Under the pieces are notes generated by a model. It was not told where the DNA came from. It saw only the letters and a program-made list of their open reading frames with translations, and did not search any database. A stretch of DNA of 33,040 nt from Nitrosomonadales bacterium (GTDB lineage: Bacteria > Pseudomonadota > Gammaproteobacteria > Burkholderiales > Gallionellaceae): NCBI GenBank assembly GCA_016234685.1, contig JACRAT010000009.1, positions 1 to 33,040 on the forward strand. Direction: 5' to 3'. How positions within the stretch are numbered: position 1 is the stretch's first letter; every line of letters starts with the position of its first letter. The position numbers and the translations under genes are program-made. This document shows, piece after piece, positions 8,700 to 16,526 of this stretch.

Positions 8700-10013
8700 A
8701 TGAACGCAAGAAAGTTTGTCGCAGCAACATCCCGTGAAGCGTTGCGTCTAGTGCGAGATGGCTTGGGGGCAGATGCCGTCATCCTATCGAACCGCAAGGT
8801 GGTCAACGGCGTCGAGATCGTCGCGCTGGGTTCTGCTGACTTGTCCCGCCTGACCGAGATGCGTGCACAGCCCGTTGCTGCCGCCGCGCCACCCAAGATG
8901 CCGTCTCCCGCCGTGCAGCAACTAGTCACGGCGCTCGCGCCCAAGCCTGTGGCCGCACCAGCCGCCAGACCGGTTGCGACGCCTGCACCTGTGGCGAAGC
9001 CTGTCGCGATGGCAGCTAAGCCCGTTGCCGCCAAATCTTCGGTCAAACCGGTGGCTTCGGCTCATCCGGCTGCGGCGCAAGATCAAGGCATCCTCAGCGA
9101 GATCAAATCCATGCGCAATATGCTGCAAGAGCAGTTGTCGTGCATCGGCTGGAATGAGATGCAGCAACGTAATCCGGCGCAATCCAAGCTGCTGCGAGAG
9201 TTGCTGAATGCGGGCTTCAGCCCGGCGCTGTCGCGCCAGTTGCTGGACAAGATGCCGGAAAAGGCCGATTCGAGCTGGGTGCGTCAGGTGCTGGGCCACA
9301 ATCTGCGTCTGGTGAAGCAAGAAGACAATCTGATCACGCGCGGCGGCATCTATGCGCTGGTCGGCCCGACCGGGGTGGGCAAGACCACCACCACCGCCAA
9401 GTTGGCCGCTCATGCGGTGGTGCGCTACGGTGCGAAGAAGGTGGCGCTCATCAGTTGCGATAGCTACCGGATCGGCGCTCACGAGCAGTTGAATATCTAT
9501 GCCAAGATGTTGGGCGTGGCGATCTATCCGGCGCGTGATGCAGCGGAATTGAAGCGCACGCTGTCGGCGCTGAAAGACAAGCACTTGGTGTTGATCGACA
9601 CCATCGGCATGGGGCAGCGCGACAGTCGCGTGGCGGCGCAGGCCGAGATGTTCGATGCTTGCGGCGTGCGCCGTCTGCTGTTGCTCAACGCCAGCAGTGG
9701 CGGCGAGACGCTGGAAGAAGTGGTGCGCAAATACCGCAGCGTTGGTGTGGTCGGCTGCATCGCCACCAAGCTGGACGAAGCTGTGACGCTGGGTACGGTG
9801 CTGGATGTGGCGGTGCGTCATAAACTGGCGCTGCACTACATCGCCAATGGTCAGCGCGTCCCGGAAGATCTGCACGAGGTGAATCTGGACTATCTGATGC
9901 ATCGTGCTTTCAAACCGGCAGCGCAGGTGACATCTTTCGCCATGGGTGAGCTGGAGGTGCCCGCCATGATGGCCGGACAAAAGCCGGTGATGCACACTGC
10001 GCGTGCGGCTTAA
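8700..10013 (+). CDS. flhF: Flagellar biosynthesis GTPase FlhF
   Basis: FlhF is a signal-recognition-particle-type GTPase that marks the site and number of flagella, usually at the pole. The ATG at 8700 has GGAGG seven bases upstream. A longer frame lacking such a site was not used. The 437 residues comprise a short conserved N-terminal region (MNARKFVAATSREALRLV), a low-complexity Ala/Pro linker (about 58-125) with repeated KPVA units, and the NG GTPase domain. The P-loop GPTGVGKTT is at about 222-230, and DSYRIGAHEQL and DTIGMGQRDSR follow. The usual partner gene flhG does not follow. fliA comes next after 145 bp. Confidence 0.95.
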   Translation: MNARKFVAATSREALRLVRDGLGADAVILSNRKVVNGVEIVALGSADLSRLTEMRAQPVAAAAPPKMPSPAVQQLVTALAPKPVAAPAARPVATPAPVAKPVAMAAKPVAAKSSVKPVASAHPAAAQDQGILSEIKSMRNMLQEQLSCIGWNEMQQRNPAQSKLLRELLNAGFSPALSRQLLDKMPEKADSSWVRQVLGHNLRLVKQEDNLITRGGIYALVGPTGVGKTTTTAKLAAHAVVRYGAKKVALISCDSYRIGAHEQLNIYAKMLGVAIYPARDAAELKRTLSALKDKHLVLIDTIGMGQRDSRVAAQAEMFDACGVRRLLLLNASSGGETLEEVVRKYRSVGVVGCIATKLDEAVTLGTVLDVAVRHKLALHYIANGQRVPEDLHEVNLDYLMHRAFKPAAQVTSFAMGELEVPAMMAGQKPVMHTARAA

Positions 10014-10158
10014 TTCGAGTAGGGGATAGTGTAGCAGTGGTTCTGGGCGGCTGAGACTGGAATTCTGGTTGATGAAACGCCTGAACGTGCGCCACAATCA
10101 CGTCCGCATGGTTTTTCGATGCTTGGTCGCAGCGGGCTAAAATAATAGAAACTGGGTT

Positions 10159-10869
10159 ATGTATACCTCATCTGGATTGACCGACAAAGAGCAGTGCCTC
10201 AAGGAGTACGCCCCGCTGGTGAAGCGGATCGCGCACCACATGATGGCGAAACTGCCGTCGAGTGTCGAAGTGAACGATATAATCCAAGCTGGGATGATGG
10301 GGTTGTTGGAGGCGGCGGGGCGCTATGATGAATTGCGCGGTGCGCAGTTCGAGACCTATGCCGCCCAACGCATCCGTGGTTCTATGCTGGATGAGTTGCG
10401 TGCGGCTGACTGGTTGCCGCGCAGTTTGCGCCGCGATATGCGGCGTATCGAGTCGGGAGTCAATCGCTTGCAGCAGCGTCTGGGCAGGCCACCATCCGAG
10501 GCGGAGATCGCCAAAGAGCTCAGTATGTCGCTGCTGGAATACCAGCAGTTGCTTCAGGATTCGCGTGGCGCACAACTGGTTTATTACGAGGATTTCCACG
10601 AGGAAGGCGAAGAGGATTTCTTCGAGCGCCACGAATTCGGCACGGAAGCTGATCCGCTGGAGTTGATTCAGGATGACCGCTTCCGGGGGGCGCTGATTCG
10701 AGCCATCGAGAATCTGCCCGAGCGGGAGAAGATGTTGATGGGGATGCATTACGAGCAAGAGATGAATCTGCGTGAGATCGGCGAGGTGCTGGGCGTCAGT
10801 GAGTCCCGCGTCTGCCAGTTGCATAGTCAGGCAGTGGCCCGGTTGCGGGCTTCGTTGAAAGGTCATTGA
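10159..10869 (+). CDS. fliA: RNA polymerase sigma factor FliA (sigma-28)
   Basis: FliA directs transcription of late flagellar genes such as filament, motor and chemotaxis genes, and is held inactive by FlgM until the hook is complete. The 236-residue protein has region 2 (LVKRIAHHMMAKLPSSVEVN, then DIIQAGMMGLLEAAGRYD and FETYAAQRIRGSMLDELR) and region 3 (LQQRLGRPPSEAEIAKEL). Region 4 carries a helix-turn-helix (LREIGEVLGVSESRVCQLHS). The length is typical. The ribosome site is weak, but MYTSSG matches the usual start of the family. Its stop codon overlaps the start of the stator gene. A matching sigma-28 promoter precedes flgM in this window. Confidence 0.97.
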   Translation: MYTSSGLTDKEQCLKEYAPLVKRIAHHMMAKLPSSVEVNDIIQAGMMGLLEAAGRYDELRGAQFETYAAQRIRGSMLDELRAADWLPRSLRRDMRRIESGVNRLQQRLGRPPSEAEIAKELSMSLLEYQQLLQDSRGAQLVYYEDFHEEGEEDFFERHEFGTEADPLELIQDDRFRGALIRAIENLPEREKMLMGMHYEQEMNLREIGEVLGVSESRVCQLHSQAVARLRASLKGH

Positions 10870-11609
10870 TGGATAAACTGAGTTTCTTTGGGCTGTTGAT
10901 CGCGCTGACGGGGGTGATTGGCGGCCAATTGTTGGAAGGTGGAGCGGTCGTTGTCCTGATGCAGGCGGCGGCTTTTTTTATTGTCTTCGGCGGAACTTTG
11001 GGCGCGGTGATGTTGCAAAGCACGCGACCAGTGTTCTTCAAGGGGATTCGGATGGGGGGCTGGGCCTTCGTTCCGCCAAAGTCCGATTTCGAACAAACGA
11101 TTCAGCAGATCGTTGACTGGAGCGTACTGGCCCGCCGTGACGGCGTGTTGATGCTGGATGGACTGATTGACGGCATCAGCGACCCCTTTGTGAAACGAGG
11201 GGTGCAGTTGCTGGTGGACGGTAATAGCGCAGAAAAAATACGCGATGTATTGGAGGTGGATATCGACACATATGAGCAATTGCATTGGCAGTCGGCGCGC
11301 GTATGGGAATCAGCGGGTGGTTATGCGCCGACCATAGGCATCATCGGTGCGGTGCTGGGCTTGGTGCATGTGATGCAGAGCTTGGGGGAACCGTCTAAGT
11401 TGGGAGCGGGTATCGCTGTGGCGTTCATCTCGACGATTTATGGCGTGGGGCTGGCGAACCTAGTGTTTTTGCCGATTGCCAATAAACTCAAGTCCATCCT
11501 GATGGGGCAGGTGAAGCGGCGGACGATGATTATCGACGGGCTGACCATGTTGGCGAATGGTGAGCATCCTCGTTTCATCGAGATCAAACTGCGCGGCTAC
11601 TTAGATTAA
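10869..11609 (+). CDS. motC: Flagellar motor stator protein, MotA/MotC type
   Basis: This is the inner-membrane ion-channel subunit of the flagellar stator, which pushes on the rotor protein FliG. The ATG at 10869 shares a base with the fliA stop; the TTG one codon earlier was not used. The 246 residues have four membrane segments: two at the N-terminus (about 5-50) and two near the C-terminus (APTIGIIGAVLGLVHVM and AVAFISTIYGVGLANLVFLP). A charged cytoplasmic loop lies between them. Placement after fliA and pairing with a MotD-like gene resemble motCD of Pseudomonas, hence the symbol, which is tentative against motA. Coupling ion is probably H+. Confidence 0.85.
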   Translation: MDKLSFFGLLIALTGVIGGQLLEGGAVVVLMQAAAFFIVFGGTLGAVMLQSTRPVFFKGIRMGGWAFVPPKSDFEQTIQQIVDWSVLARRDGVLMLDGLIDGISDPFVKRGVQLLVDGNSAEKIRDVLEVDIDTYEQLHWQSARVWESAGGYAPTIGIIGAVLGLVHVMQSLGEPSKLGAGIAVAFISTIYGVGLANLVFLPIANKLKSILMGQVKRRTMIIDGLTMLANGEHPRFIEIKLRGYLD

Positions 11610-11612
11610 ATC

Positions 11613-12383
11613 ATGCGTTTGCGTCGCCAAAGAAGACGGGAGCACGAGAACCATGATCGGTGGGTGATCTCTTATGCCGACTTCGTCACCTTGCTGTTCG
11701 CGTTCTTTGTGGTGATGTATGGCATCTCATCGGTGAGTGAGAGCAAATTCAAGATGTTCAGCGCTTCGCTGTCGAGTGCCTTTAGTTCCCATGGTGCACA
11801 ACCCACCATCGTGCCGATGACGCAGGAGGAGATGTTCCTGAAGTCTATCGTGGACAGGCGGAATGCGCGGCTGGCGGAGTTGCAGCTTAAGCGCAGCGCC
11901 TTCATCCAGAAGGTGACTAGCGACCTCAATCGAGTATTGGCGGCGTTGATCAGGACGGGTTTGGTGAAGCTGTCGCAGAATGCGCGCGGGGTAGAGATTG
12001 AGATCAATGCCAGTGCTTTGTTCGAGACTGGGCGGGCAGAGATACAACCGGCTTCAGCCGGGATATTGGTTGAAGTGGCTCGGGTGCTTGCCCCCGACGA
12101 CCATCCTCTCGAAGTGGACGGCTATACCGATGACATACCGATCAGTACGACGCAATTTCCTTCGAACTGGGAGCTCTCGTCCGCTCGTGCCAGTAGTGTG
12201 GCCAGAATGTTCATCGAGCATGGTGTGTCGTCATCGCGGCTGACAGTAGTGGGTTTGGCGGATAATCGTCCTGTGGATTCAAATGCCACGCCAGAAGGAC
12301 GCGCCCACAATCGGCGGATCACGATCACTATCGTCGCGCCACAGGCGGATCGAGTGCTGGATGGCGCGCCCGCAGTAAACTAG
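11613..12383 (+). CDS. motD: Flagellar motor stator protein, MotB/MotD type
   Basis: This partner of the preceding stator subunit anchors it to peptidoglycan and carries the ion-binding aspartate. The 256-residue protein has a basic N-terminus and one membrane helix, with the key Asp23 in SYADFVTLLFAFF. A linker follows, then an OmpA-like peptidoglycan-binding domain from about residue 130 (VDGYTDDIPI, then WELSSARASSVARMFIEHGV and GRAHNRRITITI). It starts 3 bp after the MotA-type gene. The adjacent flgN-flgM pair points the other way, with only 16 bp between the two stop codons. The MotD label rests on context; MotB is the alternative. Confidence 0.87.
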   Translation: MRLRRQRRREHENHDRWVISYADFVTLLFAFFVVMYGISSVSESKFKMFSASLSSAFSSHGAQPTIVPMTQEEMFLKSIVDRRNARLAELQLKRSAFIQKVTSDLNRVLAALIRTGLVKLSQNARGVEIEINASALFETGRAEIQPASAGILVEVARVLAPDDHPLEVDGYTDDIPISTTQFPSNWELSSARASSVARMFIEHGVSSSRLTVVGLADNRPVDSNATPEGRAHNRRITITIVAPQADRVLDGAPAVN

Positions 12384-12399
12384 GTTTTATCGGGTGAGT

Positions 12400-12846
12400 T
12401 TAGACCGAGCCGAGAGTGCGGCCGGAGCCTGAGAGATTGTGCTGGCCGTCAGGGCCATACAAGGCTGCGTTGTTGGAGGCGTTACGAAGTGCGACCAGCG
12501 CCTGCTGGTTGTGACGCAGCCGAACCTGTATCAGCTCTCCGTTGGTGTTGTTGAGGCGCTGCGCCTCCTGAGCTAATTTCTGAATCTCGTTCCAAATCGG
12601 GAGTGCGCCTGATTTACGCTCTTTCAGCCAACTTTCCATGAGGGTAGAACTCGGGTCGGGGAGGACTTCTCGGCGCTTGCTGGCCAGATTAACCAGCGCG
12701 GAGGCTAATTGGGACTTCTCGTCGGATAATCCCAGCAACTGTTCGACATCGCCGCCGACCAAAGCCCGCTGCTCGGTTTCAAGCAAGGTGACGAAGTTCC
12801 GCAGCGTGTTGCATTCTTCTTCAAGGCGAGTACGTAGTGCGGACAT
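12400..12846 (-). CDS. flgN: Flagellar synthesis chaperone FlgN
   Basis: FlgN is the cytoplasmic export chaperone for the hook-filament junction proteins FlgK and FlgL. The 148-residue protein is mostly helical and begins with LEEECNTLRNFVTLLETEQR, followed by a conserved LxxLxxEKxxL-type segment (LLGLSDEKSQLASALVNL), as FlgN proteins do. The ATG at 12846 is preferred over a TTG four codons upstream because it has GGAA at the right distance. It lies 28 bp downstream of flgM on the same strand, so the two form one operon. Sequence conservation of FlgN is low, so the call relies partly on the flgM-flgN order. Confidence 0.88.
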   Translation of the reverse strand: MSALRTRLEEECNTLRNFVTLLETEQRALVGGDVEQLLGLSDEKSQLASALVNLASKRREVLPDPSSTLMESWLKERKSGALPIWNEIQKLAQEAQRLNNTNGELIQVRLRHNQQALVALRNASNNAALYGPDGQHNLSGSGRTLGSV

Positions 12847-12874
12847 TGCGTATTCCAATAGCTATTTAGCGCAA

Positions 12875-13201
12875 TCAGCCCCGGCTGCCGCTGCCGGCAG
12901 GAAACATATCCTTTACAGAGGCGATCAGCCTGTCTGCAACGACGCCAGTATTAATTTGGAAATGGCCCTCGCTGATGGCTTGCTTGATCTCGGCTACTTT
13001 CGCCGCGTTGACCAAAGGCGCGCCAGCCATGCTGCTTTCCATGCTGCGCAGTTGTGCGGCAGTCGAACCCAGCGTTACATTGGTGCTGGTTGTTGCGCCC
13101 GACGGGGATGCTCCGTTTCCGGTTTTTGCTGCGGGAGCGCGACCCGACCCATCGCCTGCTTGGCTGGCTGGTAACGAACTGGTGGTTTTGTCGATTTTCA
13201 T
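12875..13201 (-). CDS. flgM: Anti-sigma-28 factor FlgM
   Basis: FlgM binds FliA and blocks late flagellar transcription until it is exported through the finished hook-basal body. The 108-residue protein has the usual disordered, Ser/Gly/Ala-rich N-terminal half. The conserved sigma-binding C-terminal half contains VNAAKVAEIKQAISEGHFQI followed by NTGVVADRLIAS. The ATG at 13201 has AGGGG at good spacing. A near-consensus sigma-28 promoter lies 34 bp upstream, so FliA should drive its own inhibitor. The STAS protein at 3130-3438 could be a competing FlgM partner, by analogy with HsbA. Confidence 0.95.
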   Translation of the reverse strand: MKIDKTTSSLPASQAGDGSGRAPAAKTGNGASPSGATTSTNVTLGSTAAQLRSMESSMAGAPLVNAAKVAEIKQAISEGHFQINTGVVADRLIASVKDMFPAGSGSRG

Positions 13202-13234
13202 GGGAGTCCCCTTAGTCTAAGTCGTTCAACTCTC

Positions 13235-13261
13235 ACATCGGCAGTCTGTGGAGGAACTTTA
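13235..13261 (-). promoter_or_regulatory. Sigma-28 (FliA) promoter of flgM-flgN
   Basis: Read on the - strand, TAAAGTTC (13254-13261) and GCCGATGT (13235-13242) are separated by exactly 11 bp. The enterobacterial sigma-28 consensus is TAAAGTTT-N11-GCCGATAA, so 13 of 16 positions match with correct spacing. The transcription start would fall near 13228, shortly before the flgM ribosome site. Confidence 0.85.
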
Positions 13262-13361
13262 GGGCGATATTCGAATTCAGTGTCGGCGTTATACACTAGA
13301 TGTCGATTTGCGTACAACTTGGGGTATGGGGGATTCGGATGGAGGTAATCATGGCAACTGG

Positions 13362-13370
13362 TGATAGAAT
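13362..13370 (+). promoter_or_regulatory. Extended -10 promoter for dnaB
   Basis: TG at 13362-13363, one spacer base and TAGAAT at 13365-13370 form an extended -10 element. No convincing -35 box lies 17 bp upstream, which such promoters can lack. The start would be near 13377, leaving a leader of about 29 bases before the dnaB ATG. The 204 bp between flgM and dnaB hold this and the divergent sigma-28 promoter. Confidence 0.5.
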
Positions 13371-13405
13371 TCCTGCTCGTTTTTGTGCGGCCAACAGTAG
13401 TGAAT

Positions 13406-14791
13406 ATGCAGAATCTCTCGTCTCGCCCTCCCGCTGATTCTCAGGTGGATCAAATCAAATTGCCGCCACACTCGGTTGAGGCGGAGCAATCCGTGCTGGG
13501 TGGGCTGCTGCTCGATGCGAGTGCTTGGGACAAGATCGCCGACATGGTGAATCGGGATGACTTCTATCGGCATGAGCATAAGCTGATCTTTGAACACATC
13601 GTGCGTCTGACCGAGCGAGCCAAGCCGGTGGATGTGATTACCGTCGCAGAATCCTTGGAGGGGTCGGCCAAGCTGGATGAGGTGGGTGGTCTGACATATC
13701 TTGGTGCGCTGGCTCAAAATGTGCCGTCTGCGGCCAACGTTAAGCGCTATGCCGAGATCGTGCGCGAGCGCGCCATCATGCGCAAGCTGGTGGAGGTCGG
13801 TAATGACATCGCAGCCAGTGCCTTCAGTCCGACGGGTCGCGATGCGGGGCAGTTGCTCGACGAGGCAGAGAGTCGGGTGTTCGAGATCGCTGAAGCAGGT
13901 TCGCGTGGCAAGCAGGGATTTCTGTCTATGCCGCCGCTGCTGACGCAGGTGGTGGAACGTATCGAGACCCTATATGCGCGTGACAATCACAGCGAAGTGA
14001 CGGGGGTGGCGACGGGTTTTGCCGATCTGGATCGGATGACGTCCGGTTTGCAGCCGGGAGATATGGTCGTGGTAGCGGGGCGGCCGAGTATGGGTAAAAC
14101 GGCTTTCTCCATCAATATCGCCGAGAACGTAGCGCTGGATTCGGCCAAACCGGTGGCGGTGTTCAGTATGGAAATGGGCGGCGCCCAACTGGCGATGCGT
14201 ATGCTGGGTTCGGTTGGGCGACTCAATCAGCATGCTTTGCGTACCGGCAAGCTGGAAGATGATGACTGGGGGCGGCTGACTCATGCGCTGGGCAGACTGA
14301 ATGATGCGCCGATCTTCATCGACGAGACGCCGGGCCTGAACGTGTTGGAATTGCGTGCCCGATCGCGCCGTCTGCATCGTCAGCATGGCGAGCTGGGCTT
14401 GATTGTGATCGACTATTTGCAGTTGATGAGTTCCCCGTCGGGCAAGGCCAGTGAGAACCGTGCCACCGAGATTTCGGAAATCTCCCGCTCTCTGAAAGCG
14501 CTGGCCAAGGAGTTGCATGTGCCGGTGATCGCACTGTCGCAGCTCAATCGTAGTTTGGAGCAACGCCCGAATAAACGGCCTGTGATGTCTGACTTGCGCG
14601 AGTCTGGCGCTATCGAACAGGACGCTGACTTGATTTTGTTTATCTATCGGGACGAAGTTTATAACCCGGATACGCCAGACAAGGGGCGGGCGGAGATCAT
14701 CATCGGCAAGCAGCGTAACGGCCCAATCGGCACAGTTTCGCTGACGTTCCGGGGGGAATACACTCGCTTTGAGAATTACGCTCCGGGCTAG
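13406..14791 (+). CDS. dnaB: Replicative DNA helicase DnaB
   Basis: DnaB is the hexameric helicase that unwinds DNA at the replication fork. The ATG at 13406 gives a 461-residue protein of normal length; the frame is open for 15 more codons upstream, but that stretch has no family similarity. The N-terminal domain (about 15-165) starts with LPPHSVEAEQSVLGGLLLD. The RecA-like C-terminal domain has Walker A GRPSMGKTA (about 225-233), Walker B LGLIVIDYLQLM and the late motif RESGAIEQDADLILFIYR. It sits alone between the flagellar block and the nuo operon, without rplI or alr, which are common neighbours elsewhere. The ribosome site is weak. Confidence 0.97.
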   Translation: MQNLSSRPPADSQVDQIKLPPHSVEAEQSVLGGLLLDASAWDKIADMVNRDDFYRHEHKLIFEHIVRLTERAKPVDVITVAESLEGSAKLDEVGGLTYLGALAQNVPSAANVKRYAEIVRERAIMRKLVEVGNDIAASAFSPTGRDAGQLLDEAESRVFEIAEAGSRGKQGFLSMPPLLTQVVERIETLYARDNHSEVTGVATGFADLDRMTSGLQPGDMVVVAGRPSMGKTAFSINIAENVALDSAKPVAVFSMEMGGAQLAMRMLGSVGRLNQHALRTGKLEDDDWGRLTHALGRLNDAPIFIDETPGLNVLELRARSRRLHRQHGELGLIVIDYLQLMSSPSGKASENRATEISEISRSLKALAKELHVPVIALSQLNRSLEQRPNKRPVMSDLRESGAIEQDADLILFIYRDEVYNPDTPDKGRAEIIIGKQRNGPIGTVSLTFRGEYTRFENYAPG

Positions 14792-14806
14792 TTTTGATAT
14801 AGCCCG
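14784..14806 (+). other. Small hairpin at the end of dnaB
   Basis: CGGGCTA (14784-14790) and TAGCCCG (14800-14806) form a perfect 7-bp stem with a 9-base loop, overlapping the dnaB stop codon. No T-run follows, so this is not a standard intrinsic terminator. It could protect the 3' end or assist factor-dependent termination. Confidence 0.35.
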
Positions 14807-14847
14807 AGTGGAGGTATTTCAGTAAACTCTTACATTACTCTTGCGGG

Positions 14848-14877
14848 TTGACCATATTGCAGGCTCTCGGTGATAAT
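14848..14877 (+). promoter_or_regulatory. Sigma-70-like promoter upstream of nuoA
   Basis: TTGACC (14848-14853) and GATAAT (14872-14877) are separated by 18 bp and each matches the consensus at five of six bases. The start would lie near 14884, giving a leader of about 160 bases before nuoA. The rest of the 254-bp gap contains a small AGCTC/GAGCT hairpin just after the -10 box and a GCCCG/CGGGC repeat further on. No gene is visible in it. Confidence 0.5.
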
Positions 14878-15045
14878 CAGCTCCCTGAGCTTTAGTTTAG
14901 TGTTTCAGTCGAACAAGCGAGGTGGCCCGGGATCGGGATTTCTCGGGCAACAAGTAATCTGGCTGGAAGTCACGCTTTCGGTCTAAGAATAAAATCAGGC
15001 AGGCGCTCTAGCATTGCCGAAGAGTTACGCAGAGGAGAGTTCTTG

Positions 15046-15402
15046 ATGTTGGAAAATTATTTTCCAGTGCTGCTGTTCGTCGTCATCGGTATCGCCGTTG
15101 GTGTCGCGCCGCTGGTGTTGGGACGATTGGTTTCCCCGCACCGCCCGGATAGCGCAAAGCTATCTCCCTACGAGTGTGGTTTCGAGGCGTTCGAAGATGC
15201 GCGCATGAAGTTCGATGTGCGCTACTACCTCGTTGCGATCCTGTTTATCCTGTTCGATCTTGAAATTGCGTTCCTGTTTCCTTGGGCTGTCGTCATCAAG
15301 GAGATCGGCACATTCGGTTTCGTTTCCATGATGATCTTCTTGGCCATCCTAGTGGTCGGTTTTGTGTATGAGTGGATGAAGGGAGCTTTGGAATGGGAAT
15401 AG
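15046..15402 (+). CDS. nuoA: NADH-quinone oxidoreductase subunit A
   Basis: NuoA is a small membrane subunit of respiratory complex I near the quinone-binding site. The ATG at 15046 is chosen over the TTG before it, with GAGGAGAG upstream. The 118 residues hold three membrane helices. Between the first and second lies the conserved loop [10 protein letters not shown], whose cysteine is typical of the family. The second helix is [20 protein letters not shown]. This is the first gene of a complete nuoA-N operon. Its last 10 bp overlap nuoB. Confidence 0.97.
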   Translation: MLENYFPVLLFVVIGIAVGVAPLVLGRLVSPHRPDSAKLSPYECGFEAFEDARMKFDVRYYLVAILFILFDLEIAFLFPWAVVIKEIGTFGFVSMMIFLAILVVGFVYEWMKGALEWE

Positions 15403-15869
15403 AAGGCATTCTGGAGAAGGGGTTCGTTACCACCACGTTGGATACGGTGATTAATTACGCCCGTACCGGCTCGCTGTGGCCGATGACCTTTGGCTTGGCT
15501 TGCTGTGCGGTGGAAATGATGGAGGCGGGCGCTGCGCGTTACGACCTTGATCGTTTCGGTATCGTTTTTCGTCCCAGCCCGCGTCAATCCGATGTGATGA
15601 TCGTGGCGGGCACGCTCTGCAACAAGATGGCTCCCGCTCTGCGCAAAGTTTACGATCAGATGGCCGAGCCGCGTTGGGTGGTGTCGATGGGTTCCTGCGC
15701 CAATGGCGGCGGTTACTATCACTACTCTTACTCCGTCGTGCGCGGCTGTGATCGCATCGTGCCGGTGGATGTCTATGTGCCGGGCTGCCCGCCAACGGCG
15801 GAGGCCTTGCTCTACGGCCTCATCCAGTTGCAAAACAAGATCAAACGTACCAACACCATCGCACGTTAG
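15393..15869 (+). CDS. nuoB: NADH-quinone oxidoreductase subunit B
   Basis: NuoB carries the terminal 4Fe-4S cluster N2, which passes electrons to quinone. The ATG at 15393 has GGGAGC upstream and gives 158 residues. The ligands are visible: the adjacent pair Cys37-Cys38 ([11 protein letters not shown]), Cys102 ([10 protein letters not shown]) and Cys132 ([11 protein letters not shown]). The [12 protein letters not shown] segment is also typical. The start overlaps the end of nuoA, so translation is coupled. Length and motifs are normal for a beta- or alphaproteobacterial NuoB. Confidence 0.97.
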   Translation: MGIEGILEKGFVTTTLDTVINYARTGSLWPMTFGLACCAVEMMEAGAARYDLDRFGIVFRPSPRQSDVMIVAGTLCNKMAPALRKVYDQMAEPRWVVSMGSCANGGGYYHYSYSVVRGCDRIVPVDVYVPGCPPTAEALLYGLIQLQNKIKRTNTIAR

Positions 15870-15876
15870 GACGAAA

Positions 15877-16515
15877 ATGGCTGCTGACTTGAATGTATTG
15901 GCCTCTCGGCTGAGTGAGGCGTTTGGCGATGCGCTGCTGGGTAGCGTGCAACACTTGGGCGAACTGACTGTCGAGGTGAGGGCATCCGAACTTTTGGGGG
16001 TGATGACTCGTCTGGCTGGCGATCCTGATTTTGCCTTCGAGCAACTCATTGACCTGTGTGGCATGGACTATTCCACCTATGGCGGCACGGAATCGGAGGG
16101 TGGCCGCTATCTGAAGTCTGATGATGCGACGCGTGTCTTTCCGGCTCGTTTCGCGGTGGTGTATCACTTGCTGTCGCTGGCGCACAATGTTCGTTTGCGT
16201 GTGCGAGTGTTCGCTGAGGACGAAGAGATGCCGCTGCTGGAGTCGGTGAACGACATCTGGCCGGCTGCGAACTGGTTCGAGCGCGAGGCCTTCGATCTGT
16301 TCGGTATCGTTTTCTCCGGTCATCCCGACTTGCGCCGCATCCTTACGGATTACGGTTTCGTCGGCAATCCGTTCCGCAAGGACTTTCCGCTGTCTGGGCA
16401 TGTCGAGATGCGTTACGACGTCGAACAGGGACGAGTGGTTTATCAGCCAGTCACGATTGAGCCACGCGAGATTACGCCGCGCATCATTCGTGAAGAAAAC
16501 TTTGGCCGTAATTGA
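15877..16515 (+). CDS. nuoC: NADH-quinone oxidoreductase subunit C
   Basis: NuoC (the 30-kDa subunit) is part of the hydrophilic arm of complex I, next to NuoD and NuoB. The ATG at 15877 follows AGGA and lies 7 bp after nuoB. The 212 residues contain the family signature around residues 125-150 ([19 protein letters not shown]), followed by [20 protein letters not shown] and the aromatic C-terminal part. It is a separate gene, unlike the fused nuoCD of enterobacteria. That agrees with a betaproteobacterial origin. Confidence 0.97.
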   Translation: MAADLNVLASRLSEAFGDALLGSVQHLGELTVEVRASELLGVMTRLAGDPDFAFEQLIDLCGMDYSTYGGTESEGGRYLKSDDATRVFPARFAVVYHLLSLAHNVRLRVRVFAEDEEMPLLESVNDIWPAANWFEREAFDLFGIVFSGHPDLRRILTDYGFVGNPFRKDFPLSGHVEMRYDVEQGRVVYQPVTIEPREITPRIIREENFGRN

Positions 16516-16526
16516 TAGGCGGGGCT

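Noticed and set aside
10115-10143. Possible fliA promoter, TTCGAT-N17-TAAAAT
   Set aside because: The -35 box matches poorly (three of six). An A/T-rich -10-like stretch alone is weak evidence, and fliA could be read from the flhF transcript.
13351-13437. 28-codon frame with a good GGAGG site just before dnaB (starts MATGDRIPARF)
   Set aside because: It overlaps the likely dnaB extended -10 box and start codon, so the transcript would begin downstream of its ATG.
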